This document shows positions 1-8,659 of a DNA stretch of 64,000 bases, piece after piece. The notes under the pieces are model-generated. The model saw nothing but the letters and a program-made list of their open reading frames with translations. It searched no databases and was not told the DNA's origin. The position numbers and the translations under genes were made by a program. Origin of the DNA: Pseudomonas sp. URIL14HWK12:I12. GTDB lineage: Bacteria > Pseudomonadota > Gammaproteobacteria > Pseudomonadales > Pseudomonadaceae. The stretch spans positions 620,001 through 684,000 of the forward strand of contig NZ_QEQL01000002.1 in NCBI RefSeq assembly GCF_003097135.1. Reading direction: 5' to 3'. Numbering within the stretch: position 1 is the first letter of the stretch; each line of letters begins with the position of its first letter.

Positions 1-1
1 G

Positions 2-871
2 CAGGTGCAAACGGTATACCACGCGGCAGCCTATAAGCACGTGCCGATTGTCGAGCACAATGTCGGTGAGGGGTTTTACAACAACGTCTTCGGCACCTTG
101 CGCGCCGCCCAGGCGGCACTGCGTTCGGGCGTCGAGCATTTTGTGCTGATCTCCACTGACAAGGCGGTGCGCCCAACCAATGTCATGGGCAGCACCAAAC
201 GCTTGGCTGAGCTGGTGCTCCAGGCGTTAAGCCAGGAGCCCGCCCCCGTGCTGTACGGTGAAGGTGAGAATGTTTCTCAGGTCAATCGCACTCAGTTCAC
301 CATGGTGCGGTTTGGCAATGTGTTGGGGTCCTCTGGCTCGGTCATTCCACTGTTCACCCAGCAGATCAAGGCCGGCGGCCCCGTAACGGTGACGCATCCG
401 GAGATCACACGTTATTTCATGACGATCCCGGAGGCAGCGCAGCTCGTTATCCAGGCAGGGTCAATGGGCAGGGGCGGCGATGTCTTCGTGCTCGACATGG
501 GAGAGCCAGTGCGAATCGTGGAGCTGGCCCGCAAGATGATACATCTGGCGGGTCTCACAGTCTGCGACGCCGAGCATCCTGATGGCGATATCGAAATTGC
601 CTACTCCGGGCTGCGGCCGGGGGAGAAACTCTACGAAGAATTGCTCATCGGTGACGACGTTGAGCAAACCTCCCACCCGATGATCATGACGGCCCTGGAA
701 ACACATCTTGGCTGGGACGTGCTCAAGGTTGTGCTGAGCCGCATAGAGGCGATGCTGGCGGAGGGCGATATGGATGGCATACGTACACTATTGACTGAGG
801 TAGTCAATGGTTACACGCCGCAAGGGGGGATCGTGGATCTGAAATTCCTCCATAAGCGAGGCGCGAACTGA
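2..871 (+). CDS. Nucleoside-diphosphate sugar 4,6-dehydratase, CapD/WbpM/FlaA1 family (C-terminal part)
   Basis: The reading frame is open at the left edge, so the N-terminal part (membrane segments and the Rossmann glycine motif in long WbpM-like members) lies outside the window; 289 residues remain. Visible are [12 protein letters not shown], the [16 protein letters not shown] block with the Met-xxx-Lys catalytic pair that replaces the usual Tyr-xxx-Lys in this dehydratase family, and the late motif [14 protein letters not shown]. The family converts UDP-GlcNAc or a related UDP-sugar to the 4-keto-6-deoxy form, the first step to deoxy-amino sugars in O-antigen. It is followed 81 bp later by a sugar N-formyltransferase, consistent with the end of a surface polysaccharide locus. 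The exact sugar cannot be read from this fragment. Confidence 0.9.
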   Translation, partial: QVQTVYHAAAYKHVPIVEHNVGEGFYNNVFGTLRAAQAALRSGVEHFVLISTDKAVRPTNVMGSTKRLAELVLQALSQEPAPVLYGEGENVSQVNRTQFTMVRFGNVLGSSGSVIPLFTQQIKAGGPVTVTHPEITRYFMTIPEAAQLVIQAGSMGRGGDVFVLDMGEPVRIVELARKMIHLAGLTVCDAEHPDGDIEIAYSGLRPGEKLYEELLIGDDVEQTSHPMIMTALETHLGWDVLKVVLSRIEAMLAEGDMDGIRTLLTEVVNGYTPQGGIVDLKFLHKRGAN

Positions 872-952
872 ATGCAGGCTTGTCGGTTAAGTATCCGGCG
901 ATGTACAGGCAATGCCCGGCGACGGGGCACGCGTTTTGAGTAAGGTAAACAA

Positions 953-2122
953 ATGATCGTCATCGCAGGCAAAAACAACATCGCCGTTCACGCCCTCAAC
1001 ACCCTGGCTCGCCTCCCAGGTACCCAGGCACTCGCGGTCGTTTGTAACGTAACCGACGACGGCCAGGACGGTTGGCAGCGGTCGTTAAAGCGGCACGCTG
1101 AAACCCTGGGCATCCCTGTAATCACCCTCGCTCAGGCCTATGACCAGGCCACGCTCTTTCTCTCGTTGGAATTCGACAAGATCGTGCGCCCCGAGCGGTT
1201 TCGCCAAGCGCGCTGCTACAACATTCATTTTTCCCTGCTGCCGCGCTACAAAGGCATGTACACCGCAATCTGGCCCGTTCTCAACGGTGATCGGGAGGCC
1301 GGGGTTTCGCTTCATGTGATCGATGCCGGCATCGACACCGGCGAGCTGATCGCCCAGCGCACCTTCAAGTTGACCGAGTGGCATAGTGCCAAGGATCTGT
1401 ACCTCAAGTGCATCGAGGCCAGTTGCCTGCTGTTCGATGAACAGGTGCAGGCGCTGGTGGAGGGCGCAGTGTCGCCATACCCGCAGGCGGCTGAACAGTC
1501 GACCTATTACTCCCGGCAGTCCATCGACTTCAGCCGTCTGAAGGTCGATCTTGTGCAAACCGCATGGCAAGTGTCACGGCAGGTGCGTGCCTATGCCTTC
1601 AGGAACTATCAGTTGCCTTCGGTCGAAGGCGAGCGTTTCGTGAACTGCCGGATAACCAACACCCGTTCCAGCCATAAAGCCGGCAGCTTGGTGCTGGATA
1701 CCGGAGCGTATGCCGAGTACGCCACCATCGATTACAACATTCGATTGTTTCGGGATCGGCAGAGCGAGGTGTTCGCAGCTGCGCAAACACGGGAATTGGC
1801 CGATGTACCAGAAACCCTGCTGGGTTTGTGCAGTGTCGATGACCGCAATGCGATTGGGTGGACCTTGCTCATGATCGCCTGCTACAACGGCTTTGAGCGG
1901 ACCGCGCGGGCGTTGCTGGAGGCCGGTGCAGACATCAATGCGAGCAACGCCAAAGGCACGACGGTACTGATGTATGCCAAGGATCATGCACTCAAGGTGC
2001 GCGATTCAACATTCTTTCGCTGGCTGGTAGGTCAGGGTGCTGACATCGAGCGCCGCGACCTGACAGGGCGCCGGCTTGCCGATTACGTGTCTGCGCAGGA
2101 CTACGACTTCTTGCTGGGTTAA
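953..2122 (+). CDS. Sugar N-formyltransferase with C-terminal ankyrin repeats
   Basis: 389 residues. The N-terminal formyltransferase fold shows the catalytic Asn90-x-His92 in NIHFSLLPRYKG and the Asp in DAGIDTGEL (about residue 128), the usual N/H/D triad of N10-formyltetrahydrofolate-dependent formyltransferases. Residues about 298-385 carry ankyrin-type sequence (GWTLLMIACYNGFERTARAL, LLEAGADINASNAKG, then a degenerate unit ending ADIERRDLTGR). This architecture is known from QdtF/VioF-type enzymes that N-formylate dTDP-linked 3- or 4-amino-dideoxyhexoses, where the ankyrin part contains an extra nucleotide-sugar site. The neighbouring dehydratase supports a role in O-antigen sugar synthesis. 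The amino sugar itself is unknown. The stop overlaps the convergent small gene by 4 bp. Confidence 0.85.
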   Translation: MIVIAGKNNIAVHALNTLARLPGTQALAVVCNVTDDGQDGWQRSLKRHAETLGIPVITLAQAYDQATLFLSLEFDKIVRPERFRQARCYNIHFSLLPRYKGMYTAIWPVLNGDREAGVSLHVIDAGIDTGELIAQRTFKLTEWHSAKDLYLKCIEASCLLFDEQVQALVEGAVSPYPQAAEQSTYYSRQSIDFSRLKVDLVQTAWQVSRQVRAYAFRNYQLPSVEGERFVNCRITNTRSSHKAGSLVLDTGAYAEYATIDYNIRLFRDRQSEVFAAAQTRELADVPETLLGLCSVDDRNAIGWTLLMIACYNGFERTARALLEAGADINASNAKGTTVLMYAKDHALKVRDSTFFRWLVGQGADIERRDLTGRRLADYVSAQDYDFLLG

Positions 2123-2379
2123 TGCACCCCCGCCCCCCGCGGCACCTCCGCATACGGAAACCGCGGCAACGCCTTGACCCAAAAGCGCTTGCGCTCTGCC
2201 TGGTCAGGCGGCAGGGGTTCTTCGCTCCAGAACCGCTCATGCTTGAGCGCCTCACGGTAAGCCTCCCATTCCATCTTCACCGCAGCCTCCTGGGCAGTGG
2301 CTTCGCTGTCGAACCAGCCCAGCAGGTAGGCTTCGCCTTGCTCCTGCCCGTGCTCGATCAGTACATAGATGTTGTCCAT
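2119..2379 (-). CDS. Small conserved hypothetical protein
   Basis: 86 residues beginning MDNIYVLIEHGQEQGE; no signal peptide, membrane segment or recognisable domain. It is rich in acidic and aromatic residues (WFDSEATAQEAAVKMEWEAY). The start at 2379 is chosen because GGGAGG lies 5 nt upstream; an in-frame ATG five codons earlier has no ribosome binding site and itself overlaps that GGAGG. The gene is monocistronic and convergent with the formyltransferase, overlapping it by 4 bp. I do not recognise a function. Confidence 0.7.
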   Translation of the reverse strand: MDNIYVLIEHGQEQGEAYLLGWFDSEATAQEAAVKMEWEAYREALKHERFWSEEPLPPDQAERKRFWVKALPRFPYAEVPRGAGVH

Positions 2380-2527
2380 GGTGGCCTCCCGCATATTGCG
2401 AAGCTATGACAGAACGGTCTCTTTATTTCAGGCTATCGGCGTTAGGCGAAAATGTCTAACCACCGTTGGTCGATAGACCGGCGCTCTACCGGATACCGCA
2501 GATCCATAAATATTCCGAAAACAGGCT

Positions 2528-2554
2528 TAAAGAACGGCTCCCCTCAGCCGATAG
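2528..2554 (+). promoter_or_regulatory. Candidate FliA (sigma-28) promoter for the chemoreceptor
   Basis: TAAAGAAC, an 11-bp spacer, then GCCGATAG matches the flagellar sigma-28 consensus TAAAGTTT-N11-GCCGATAA with the exact spacer. It lies about 70 bp upstream of the chemoreceptor ATG at 2623, the expected gene class for FliA control. Confidence 0.75.
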
Positions 2555-2622
2555 GCGGTGATAAGTCGTACGACAACTTTGCGTGCGCACCATAAGAATA
2601 ACCATGCACCGAGGGCCTGTTC

Positions 2623-4248
2623 ATGCACCTGCGCCACCTCTCCATCGCCCGCCGTGCGGGCCTGGGCTTTACCCTGATTGCCCTGTTGGTCGCCGTGCTG
2701 GGCGGCTTCGCGCTATTGCAGATGTCGACGATTCGCCAGAGCGAGGTGACGGTCGAGACCCACTGGGTGCCCAGCATGCGGGTGGTGGCTGACATTCGCG
2801 AAGCGATGTTGCGCATCCGCACCATTTCCTTGCGCCTGGCGCTGGACCCTGATCCGAAGAACGCCTCCACCTACAAATCGCAGATGGACGCACGCACGCA
2901 GTTCCTCAATGAGAAGCTCAAGCTGCTGGACGGTTTCCTTGATACCCCAGAGGAGCGCAAGCTCTACGAGCCGTTCAAGGCCACGCTGGGGCAGTACCAG
3001 AGCAACTTGGCGCGTTCTTTCCAACTGGCCGATCAAGGCCAGCGCGAAGCGCTCAATGCGCTGCTGCTGGTGGACATGAAAAAGGTGGTGGACGATTCCG
3101 GCAATCAGTTGGCGGCGTTATCCGACTTCTACAACCAGCGCATCGATGCAGAAGGCGTCGCCTCCGGCGCGCAGTACTCCCGGTCTCTGACCGTAGTGGC
3201 TGCGTTCGTATTGCTGGCGGCGCTGGCCACGGTGGTGCTGGCGCTGTGGCTTACCCGCAGTATCGTTCGCCCCCTGGGCGAAGCAGTCAAGGCTGCCGAA
3301 ACCATTGCCGCCGGTGACCTGACCCAGCCTTTGCCAGCCCACGGCGACGATGAAGTCACGCGCCTGTTCCGCGCCCTTGCTGCGATGCAGCAGAGCCTGC
3401 GCGGTACCTTGCAGCTGATTCGCGATTCGGCCGGGCAGTTGGCAAGCTCCGCCGGCCAGCTCGATGGCGTCACCCGCGATTCCAGCCGCGGCGTAAATCA
3501 ACAGAACGATGAAATCGAGCAAGCAGCCACGGCGATCAACCAGATGACGTCTGCTGTGGAGGAGGTAGCACGCAATGCCGTCTCCACCTCCGAAGCCTCC
3601 AGCCAATCAAGCGAGTCGGCGCAATTGGGCCGGGTGCGAGTGGAGGAGACCGTCACCGCGATCCAGGCGCTCAGCGGCGACGTGCAAATCACCTTCGAGC
3701 AGGTCGAGAGCCTGGCTACGCAGTCTCAGGATATCGGCAAGGTGCTGGACGTGATCCGTGCCATTGCCGAGCAGACCAACCTGCTGGCGCTCAACGCGGC
3801 TATCGAAGCCGCGCGGGCGGGCGAGTCTGGCCGAGGGTTTGCGGTCGTCGCCGATGAAGTGCGCGCACTGGCGCACCGTACCCAGCAGTCGACGCTGGAG
3901 ATCGACCAGATGATCACCGCCATGCGCGGCGGCTCCAGCCAGGCGCTGGCCTCAATGACGAACTCGAGCAAACTGGCCGGGCAAACCCTGGAAAAGGCCC
4001 TGGCGGCCGGTACCGCGCTGAGCGAGATCACCGCTTCGATCTCACAGATCTCCGAGCGCAACCTGGTCATTGCCAGCGCCGCCGAGCAGCAGGCGCAAGT
4101 GGCGCGCGAAGTGGACCGCAACATCGTCAACATCCGTGATCTCTCGGTGCAGTCGGCTCAGGGTGTGACTCAGATCAGCGTTTCCAGCGGCGAGCTGGCG
4201 CGGCTGGCGGCAGAGTTGAACCAAGGCGTGGCGCGGTTCAAGGTTTGA
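2623..4248 (+). CDS. Methyl-accepting chemotaxis protein
   Basis: 541 residues. TM1 lies at about 14-34, followed by a roughly 150-residue periplasmic helical sensor that looks like a four-helix bundle (4HB_MCP type), TM2 at about 187-210, a HAMP domain ([20 protein letters not shown]), then a long coiled coil. The conserved CheA/CheW-contact hairpin [19 protein letters not shown] is at about residues 383-401, followed by [14 protein letters not shown]. It relays a periplasmic ligand signal to the CheA kinase at the cell pole. The ligand cannot be deduced. The gene is monocistronic and has a sigma-28 promoter upstream, so it is probably co-expressed with flagellar genes. Confidence 0.95.
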   Translation: MHLRHLSIARRAGLGFTLIALLVAVLGGFALLQMSTIRQSEVTVETHWVPSMRVVADIREAMLRIRTISLRLALDPDPKNASTYKSQMDARTQFLNEKLKLLDGFLDTPEERKLYEPFKATLGQYQSNLARSFQLADQGQREALNALLLVDMKKVVDDSGNQLAALSDFYNQRIDAEGVASGAQYSRSLTVVAAFVLLAALATVVLALWLTRSIVRPLGEAVKAAETIAAGDLTQPLPAHGDDEVTRLFRALAAMQQSLRGTLQLIRDSAGQLASSAGQLDGVTRDSSRGVNQQNDEIEQAATAINQMTSAVEEVARNAVSTSEASSQSSESAQLGRVRVEETVTAIQALSGDVQITFEQVESLATQSQDIGKVLDVIRAIAEQTNLLALNAAIEAARAGESGRGFAVVADEVRALAHRTQQSTLEIDQMITAMRGGSSQALASMTNSSKLAGQTLEKALAAGTALSEITASISQISERNLVIASAAEQQAQVAREVDRNIVNIRDLSVQSAQGVTQISVSSGELARLAAELNQGVARFKV

Positions 4249-4415
4249 CGACAGCCGTCACAGCCAAAGCCGCCGATAACTATAACCACCGCATAGGTGG
4301 CCGTCATCGCGGTAACGCGGTGGCCCGCGTGCCGCAGCGCTTGCAGGCCGGTCGGCGGATCGCCCAGCGCTGGCTTGCAATAGGGGTGGGGGGTATGTAA
4401 AAGTCTGGCCTTCGT

Positions 4416-4432
4416 ATACCCGTAGGGGGTAT
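4416..4432 (+). promoter_or_regulatory. Candidate metal-responsive operator upstream of the CDF exporter
   Basis: ATACCC-N5-GGGTAT is an inverted repeat with a G-tract in the spacer. A second similar G-rich element, GGGGTGGGGGGTATG, lies at about 4383-4397. G/C-tract operators flanked by AT bases are typical of RcnR/DmeR-type nickel/cobalt repressors that control rcnA or dmeF. No such repressor gene is present next to it here, so the cognate regulator is unassigned. Confidence 0.5.
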
Positions 4433-4452
4433 GCGACCAGCCGAGGCTTCCC

Positions 4453-5391
4453 ATGTCTACCGTCCACGACCACCAATTCCTGGGCACCCACCACGACGAA
4501 AACGCCCGCCGCACCCGGTGGGTCGTGCTGCTCACCGTCGTAATGATGATCGGCGAAATCGCCGCAGGCTACATAACCGGCTCCATGGCCCTATTGGCTG
4601 ATGGCTTGCACATGGCGACCCACGCCGGTGCGCTGGGGATCGCCGCAGCAGCCTATGCCTATGCTCGGCGCCATGCCCGCGATGGCAAATACAGTTTTGG
4701 CACCGGCAAGGTCGGTGACCTGGCAGGGTTTGCTTCGGCGCTGGTGCTGGGCCTGGTCGCATTGGGTATTGCGGTGGAGTCAGTAGGGCGGCTGCTGGCG
4801 CCGACCGCTGTCGCCTTCGGTACAGCGACCTGGATTGCCGTGCTGGGGCTGTTGGTCAACATCGCCAGCGCACTGCTGCTCGGCCATGGGCATTCTCACG
4901 ACCATGACCATGACCATGACCATGACCATGACCATGACCATGACCATGACCACGGTCACCACCATGGCCCGGCCGATCACGGTGATAACAACCTGCGTTC
5001 GGCTTACGTCCATGTATTGGCCGATGCACTGACCTCCGTGTTAGCCATCGTCGCGTTGCTGGCCGGGCGCTACCTGGGCTGGGTGTGGCTGGACCCACTG
5101 ATGGGCCTGGTGGGGGCGCTGGTGATCGCCCGTTGGGCATGGGTATTGATGCAAACCAGCGCAGCCGTGCTGCTGGACCGCGCAGACGAGCAGTTGGCGA
5201 GCGAGATTCGCGCGCTCATCGCCGGCGAAGAAGGCGTGAGCATCACTGATTTGCACGTCTGGCGGCTTGGCCCACAGGCGCACGCAGCGATCGTCAGTGT
5301 CGCCGGCGCCAGCAGCACTGAGCGCATTCGCCAACGCCTGGCACCGGTGCATGAAATCCGGCATCTCACCGTCGAGTGCCTGCCCGCCTAG
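4453..5391 (+). CDS. dmeF: CDF-family divalent metal cation exporter, DmeF-like
   Basis: 312 residues. About six membrane segments; the transport-site motifs ADGLHMATHAG and HVLADALTSVLA carry the paired His and Asp residues of cation diffusion facilitators. Between TM4 and TM5 is a metal-binding loop, HGHSH followed by nine DH pairs and HGHHHG, encoded by eight perfect GACCAT hexamers. DmeF proteins export cobalt and nickel (sometimes zinc or cadmium) from the cytoplasm by proton antiport. The preceding 204 bp hold G/C-tract inverted repeats like RcnR/DmeR operators but no regulator gene. The CDF assignment is firm; the DmeF subgroup rests on overall sequence appearance and the His-rich loop. 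Confidence 0.88.
   Translation: MSTVHDHQFLGTHHDENARRTRWVVLLTVVMMIGEIAAGYITGSMALLADGLHMATHAGALGIAAAAYAYARRHARDGKYSFGTGKVGDLAGFASALVLGLVALGIAVESVGRLLAPTAVAFGTATWIAVLGLLVNIASALLLGHGHSHDHDHDHDHDHDHDHDHDHGHHHGPADHGDNNLRSAYVHVLADALTSVLAIVALLAGRYLGWVWLDPLMGLVGALVIARWAWVLMQTSAAVLLDRADEQLASEIRALIAGEEGVSITDLHVWRLGPQAHAAIVSVAGASSTERIRQRLAPVHEIRHLTVECLPA
4900..4947 (+). repeat. GACCAT hexanucleotide microsatellite (8 units)
   Basis: Eight perfect tandem GACCAT units inside the exporter gene, encoding alternating Asp-His. The unit is a multiple of three, so gain or loss of units changes the length of the metal-binding loop without a frameshift. Confidence 0.95.
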
Positions 5392-5405
5392 GCCAAGGGC
5401 GGCGC

Positions 5406-6347
5406 TCATCCCGCCGGCATCTCGAACCCTTCGATGGCCCGCCCCAATCGCTGCGCTTCGGCCAGCAGCACCTGCATCATCTGCCGCGCTGCCTCCGGCA
5501 ACGGTTCGAAACGTGAATAGACGAAACTGATGTCGAAGCTGATGTCCTCGGCCAGCGGCACGATGGCCAGGCCGCTGTCCTGGGCGACGAACTCGTCGAT
5601 GATGCTAAGGCCCAGGCCGTGGCGCACCAGCGCTACGCCTTCCCCGGCGTTGGTGAAGTCCAGCACCGAGCGCCAGGCAAGGCCTCGGCGGTCGAAATGG
5701 CCGGCCAGCAAGCGGCCAAAGGGCATGTCGGGGCGAAACAGCACCAGCGGCGCTTGTGCCAGGCTCTGCAGGCTCAGGTTGGGCTCGCTCGCCCAGGGGT
5801 GCCCAGGTGGCAGCACCGCGACCATCCGCCCTCGCATGAAGGCCTGCGAGTGCAGGTGCTCGTGATGCACCGGCAAGGCCGCTACCGCGAGGTCAACCCG
5901 TTTTCCGAGCAACTGCGCCGGCATATCGCTGATCAAGGTGGTTTGCCACTGGATGTCCAGCCCCGGCCATTGCTGTTTCAAGGCCGCCAGCGCATGGGGA
6001 ATGAGCACCGTCGACAACGACGCGCTGCAACACACCCGCAGCTGCCGCCCAGGGTGCTCGGCCAAGGCGCGGGCGCAATCATTGACTGCCTGCGCGGCCT
6101 GGTAAACCCGCTCCACTTCACGGTAGAGCGTGTGTGCTTCGGCCGTGGGCACCAGGCGGTTGTTGATGCGCTGGAACAGGCGATAGCCCAACCGGCCTTC
6201 GACATACTGCAGCAGCTTGCTGACCGCCGGTTGCGATACGTACAGAAGCTTGGCTGCCGCGCTCACCGAGCCGGTGAGCATCACCGCGCGAAACACTTCC
6301 ATGTGCCGCAGCTTGAAGGCCCACTGGGTCGAATCGGAGTTGGGCAT
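5406..6347 (-). CDS. LysR-family transcriptional regulator of the adjacent catabolic operon
   Basis: 313 residues. The winged helix-turn-helix is at about 10-65 (RHMEVFRAVMLTGSVSAAAK, LYVSQPAVSKLLQYVEGRLG), followed by a periplasmic-binding-like effector domain (VRHGLGLSIIDEFVAQDSGL). The start at 6347 (MPNSDSTQ) is chosen because it gives the normal family length; the open frame extends 43 codons further without support. The gene is divergent from an amidohydrolase-MFS-SDR-isomerase operon, and the 106-bp shared intergenic region has LysR-type T-N11-A dyads, so it very probably controls that operon. The inducer is likely a pathway substrate or intermediate and is unknown. Confidence 0.9.
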   Translation of the reverse strand: MPNSDSTQWAFKLRHMEVFRAVMLTGSVSAAAKLLYVSQPAVSKLLQYVEGRLGYRLFQRINNRLVPTAEAHTLYREVERVYQAAQAVNDCARALAEHPGRQLRVCCSASLSTVLIPHALAALKQQWPGLDIQWQTTLISDMPAQLLGKRVDLAVAALPVHHEHLHSQAFMRGRMVAVLPPGHPWASEPNLSLQSLAQAPLVLFRPDMPFGRLLAGHFDRRGLAWRSVLDFTNAGEGVALVRHGLGLSIIDEFVAQDSGLAIVPLAEDISFDISFVYSRFEPLPEAARQMMQVLLAEAQRLGRAIEGFEMPAG

Positions 6348-6356
6348 GGGTGTCCT

Positions 6357-6383
6357 TAACCTTGGGTTATGGTGTTCGCCATA
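6357..6383. promoter_or_regulatory. Candidate LysR operator between divergent genes
   Basis: TAACC-TTG-GGTTA (6357-6369) is a perfect dyad in a T-N11-A frame. It overlaps a second dyad, TATGG-N6-CCATA (6368-6383). Such paired sites between a LysR gene and its divergent target are the usual arrangement of recognition and activation sites. Confidence 0.6.
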
Positions 6384-6453
6384 CAGGTATGGGCGCCTGA
6401 GCGCGCAGCGTCGTAAGGTGGATGCACGCCACAATAACAAAAGGCCTGCGCCG

Positions 6454-7284
6454 ATGAGCATCTTCGACGAGCCCAAGATCGACTGCCATAGCCACTTGTT
6501 CGACCCAGAGCAGTTCCCTTACGCCCCCGATACGCCCTACGCCCCGAGCGGCCAGGAAGTGGCCTCCCGGGCGCAGTTCGAGCGGGTGCTGGAGGCTTAT
6601 CGGGTGCGCCATGCGCTGCTGGTTGGCCCCAACAGTGGCTACGGGCTGGATAACCGTTGCCTGCTGCACGCGCTCGCCCATGGCCGGGGGCGTTTCAAAG
6701 GAGTAGCGGTCGTAGCCCATGGCACGTCACTGGAAGCACTGGCCGCCTTGCAAACTCAAGGGGTGGTGGGTATCGCCTTCAACCCGGCACTCGAAGGCGT
6801 GGCGTCGATGGCCACGGCCGCCCCGTTGCTGGGCCGCCTGGCCGAGGTCGGTTTGATCGCGCAGGTGCAGGTCCAGGGTGATCAACTGCTCGACCTTCTG
6901 CCTTTGCTTCAGGCAACCCCCGGCCGGGTGCTGATCGACCACTGCGGCAGGCCGGCGGCCGAGGCTGGCGTTGGCCAGGCTGGCTTCCAGGCGTTGCTGC
7001 GCCTGGCGGTGGGCGGGCGTACCTGGGTCAAGCTCTCCGGCATGCAGAAGTTTGCCGCTGTCGATCATCTTGAAACCCAGGCCGGCCCCTATGTTGATGC
7101 ACTGCTTGAGCATTTCGGTGCCGAGCGCTGCCTGTGGGGCTCGGACTGGCCGTTCATTCGCTCGGCCTCGCGCATCGATTACGGCCCGCTGCTGAAGTTG
7201 GCCGAGCGTTGGCTGCCTGACCCTGGCACGCGGCGCCAAGTGATGTGGAGCACACCCCTGCAGCTGTTTGGCTTCCCCGATTGA
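6454..7284 (+). CDS. Amidohydrolase-2 family lactonase-like hydrolase
   Basis: 276 residues. The N-terminal motif IDCHSHLFDPEQFPY is the metal-binding HxH of amidohydrolase_2 TIM barrels; further family signatures are VLIDHCGRP, WVKLSGMQ and the catalytic Asp segment LWGSDWPF. Close relatives include 2-pyrone-4,6-dicarboxylate lactonase (LigI) and D-galactarolactone isomerase, which open or rearrange lactones of dicarboxylic or sugar acids. The start at 6454 was preferred to a longer in-frame start because of homology to the family N-terminus. First gene of an operon with an ACS-type MFS permease, an SDR and a TIM-barrel isomerase, which suggests catabolism of a sugar acid or aromatic-derived lactone. 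Confidence 0.85.
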   Translation: MSIFDEPKIDCHSHLFDPEQFPYAPDTPYAPSGQEVASRAQFERVLEAYRVRHALLVGPNSGYGLDNRCLLHALAHGRGRFKGVAVVAHGTSLEALAALQTQGVVGIAFNPALEGVASMATAAPLLGRLAEVGLIAQVQVQGDQLLDLLPLLQATPGRVLIDHCGRPAAEAGVGQAGFQALLRLAVGGRTWVKLSGMQKFAAVDHLETQAGPYVDALLEHFGAERCLWGSDWPFIRSASRIDYGPLLKLAERWLPDPGTRRQVMWSTPLQLFGFPD

Positions 7285-7321
7285 CCGCCGCAGCACCCAT
7301 AACAATAAAAGGACCCTACCC

Positions 7322-8641
7322 ATGAGCACCGAGCCTAGCCTGCTCGCCACACCTGCCGAACAGGCGCAACGCAGCCGCACCCGTTTCATGATCCTGGCGC
7401 TGGTTTCCGGTGGCACCCTGATCAATTACCTGGACCGCAGCGTAATGGGCATCGCCGCGCCGGCTATCAGCAGCGACCTGGCGCTGAACGCGGCGATGAT
7501 GGGCATCATCTTCTCGGCCTTCTCCTGGACCTACGCCGCTTCGCAAATCCCGGGTGGCATCCTCATCGACCGCCTCGGCACCAAGCTCACCTACTGGCTC
7601 GCCCTGACCTTGTGGTCTTTGTTCACCGGCCTGCAGGGCCTGGCCCAGGGTTTCGCATCGCTGTTGGGCATGCGCCTGGCAGTGGGGGCGGCCGAGGCGC
7701 CGTGCTTTCCTACCAACAGCCGGGTGGTGGCCACCTGGTTTCCGCAGAGCGAGCGGGCCCGCGCCACCGGGATCTATACCTTCGCCGAATACGTAGGCCT
7801 GGCGTTTCTCTCGCCGTTGCTGTTCTGGGTGTTGCATGCCTACGGCTGGCGCGTGCTGCTGATGGGGGTGGGTGCGGTGGGCATCCTTTACGGCCTGCTG
7901 TGGTGGGCCAAGTACCATGAGCCGCACCAGTCGCGCAGCGCCAACCAGGCAGAGCTCGACTACATCCGTGAGGGCGGCGGGGTGGTCGACGGTGGCCAGC
8001 AGGCCACGCGTTTCGCTTGGTCGCAGATCCCTGCGCTGCTCAAGCACCGCAACATGCTGGGCATCTGCCTGGGCCAATTCGCCTGCAACTCCACCAACGT
8101 GTTCTTCCTCACCTGGTTCCCTACCTACCTGGTAACCGAGCGGCACATGCCCTGGCTTAAGGTGGGTTGGGTAGCGGTGCTGCCGTTCATTGCTGCCTCG
8201 GTAGGCACGCTGTTCGGTGGCTGGTTGTCCGACGCCTTGTTGCGCCGCGGCTACTCACTCAATGTGGCGCGCAAGTTGCCAGTGATCACCGGCCTGCTCA
8301 CCGCCTCGGTGATCGTGCTGGCCAACTATGTGCAGTCCGATGCCCTGGTGATTGCGATCCTCTGCGTGGCGTATTTCGCCCAAGGGATGTCAGCGCTGGC
8401 CTGGATGATCGTTTCGGATATCGCACCCAAAGGCATGCTGGGGCTGTCTGGCGGGGTGTTCAACCTCTTCGCCAACGCTGCCGGCATCGTGACGCCGCTC
8501 ACCATCGGGCTGATCGTCAGCGCCACCGGCTCGTTCGTGTGGGCGCTGGCCTTCGTGGCCGCGATCACTGTGCTCGGCGCCCTGTGCTACCTGTTCATGG
8601 TGCGTGACCTGGCGCGCCTGCCCGCTATCGACAATGCCTGA
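7322..8641 (+). CDS. MFS transporter, anion:cation symporter family
   Basis: 439 residues with about 12 membrane segments. The early sequence GGTLINYLDRSVMGIAAPAI, the loop PGGILIDRLGTKLTYW and FPTNSRVVATWFPQSERARA are typical of the ACS family (glucarate, galactonate, phthalate and related organic-anion:proton symporters). The gene lies 37 bp after the amidohydrolase, with an AAAGGA ribosome site. It probably imports the organic acid degraded by the operon. Substrate cannot be assigned from sequence alone. Confidence 0.9.
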   Translation: MSTEPSLLATPAEQAQRSRTRFMILALVSGGTLINYLDRSVMGIAAPAISSDLALNAAMMGIIFSAFSWTYAASQIPGGILIDRLGTKLTYWLALTLWSLFTGLQGLAQGFASLLGMRLAVGAAEAPCFPTNSRVVATWFPQSERARATGIYTFAEYVGLAFLSPLLFWVLHAYGWRVLLMGVGAVGILYGLLWWAKYHEPHQSRSANQAELDYIREGGGVVDGGQQATRFAWSQIPALLKHRNMLGICLGQFACNSTNVFFLTWFPTYLVTERHMPWLKVGWVAVLPFIAASVGTLFGGWLSDALLRRGYSLNVARKLPVITGLLTASVIVLANYVQSDALVIAILCVAYFAQGMSALAWMIVSDIAPKGMLGLSGGVFNLFANAAGIVTPLTIGLIVSATGSFVWALAFVAAITVLGALCYLFMVRDLARLPAIDNA

Positions 8642-8659
8642 TTCGAAGGAGCCTTCGGC

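Noticed and set aside
4258..4494. A minus-strand 78-residue frame as the missing DmeR repressor
   Set aside because: It has no RcnR/CsoR helices or metal-binding Cys/His pattern and overlaps the exporter start.
4900..4953. Possible CRISPR or satellite array
   Set aside because: The unit is a 6-bp perfect tandem repeat inside an open reading frame with no spacers. It encodes the metal-binding loop.
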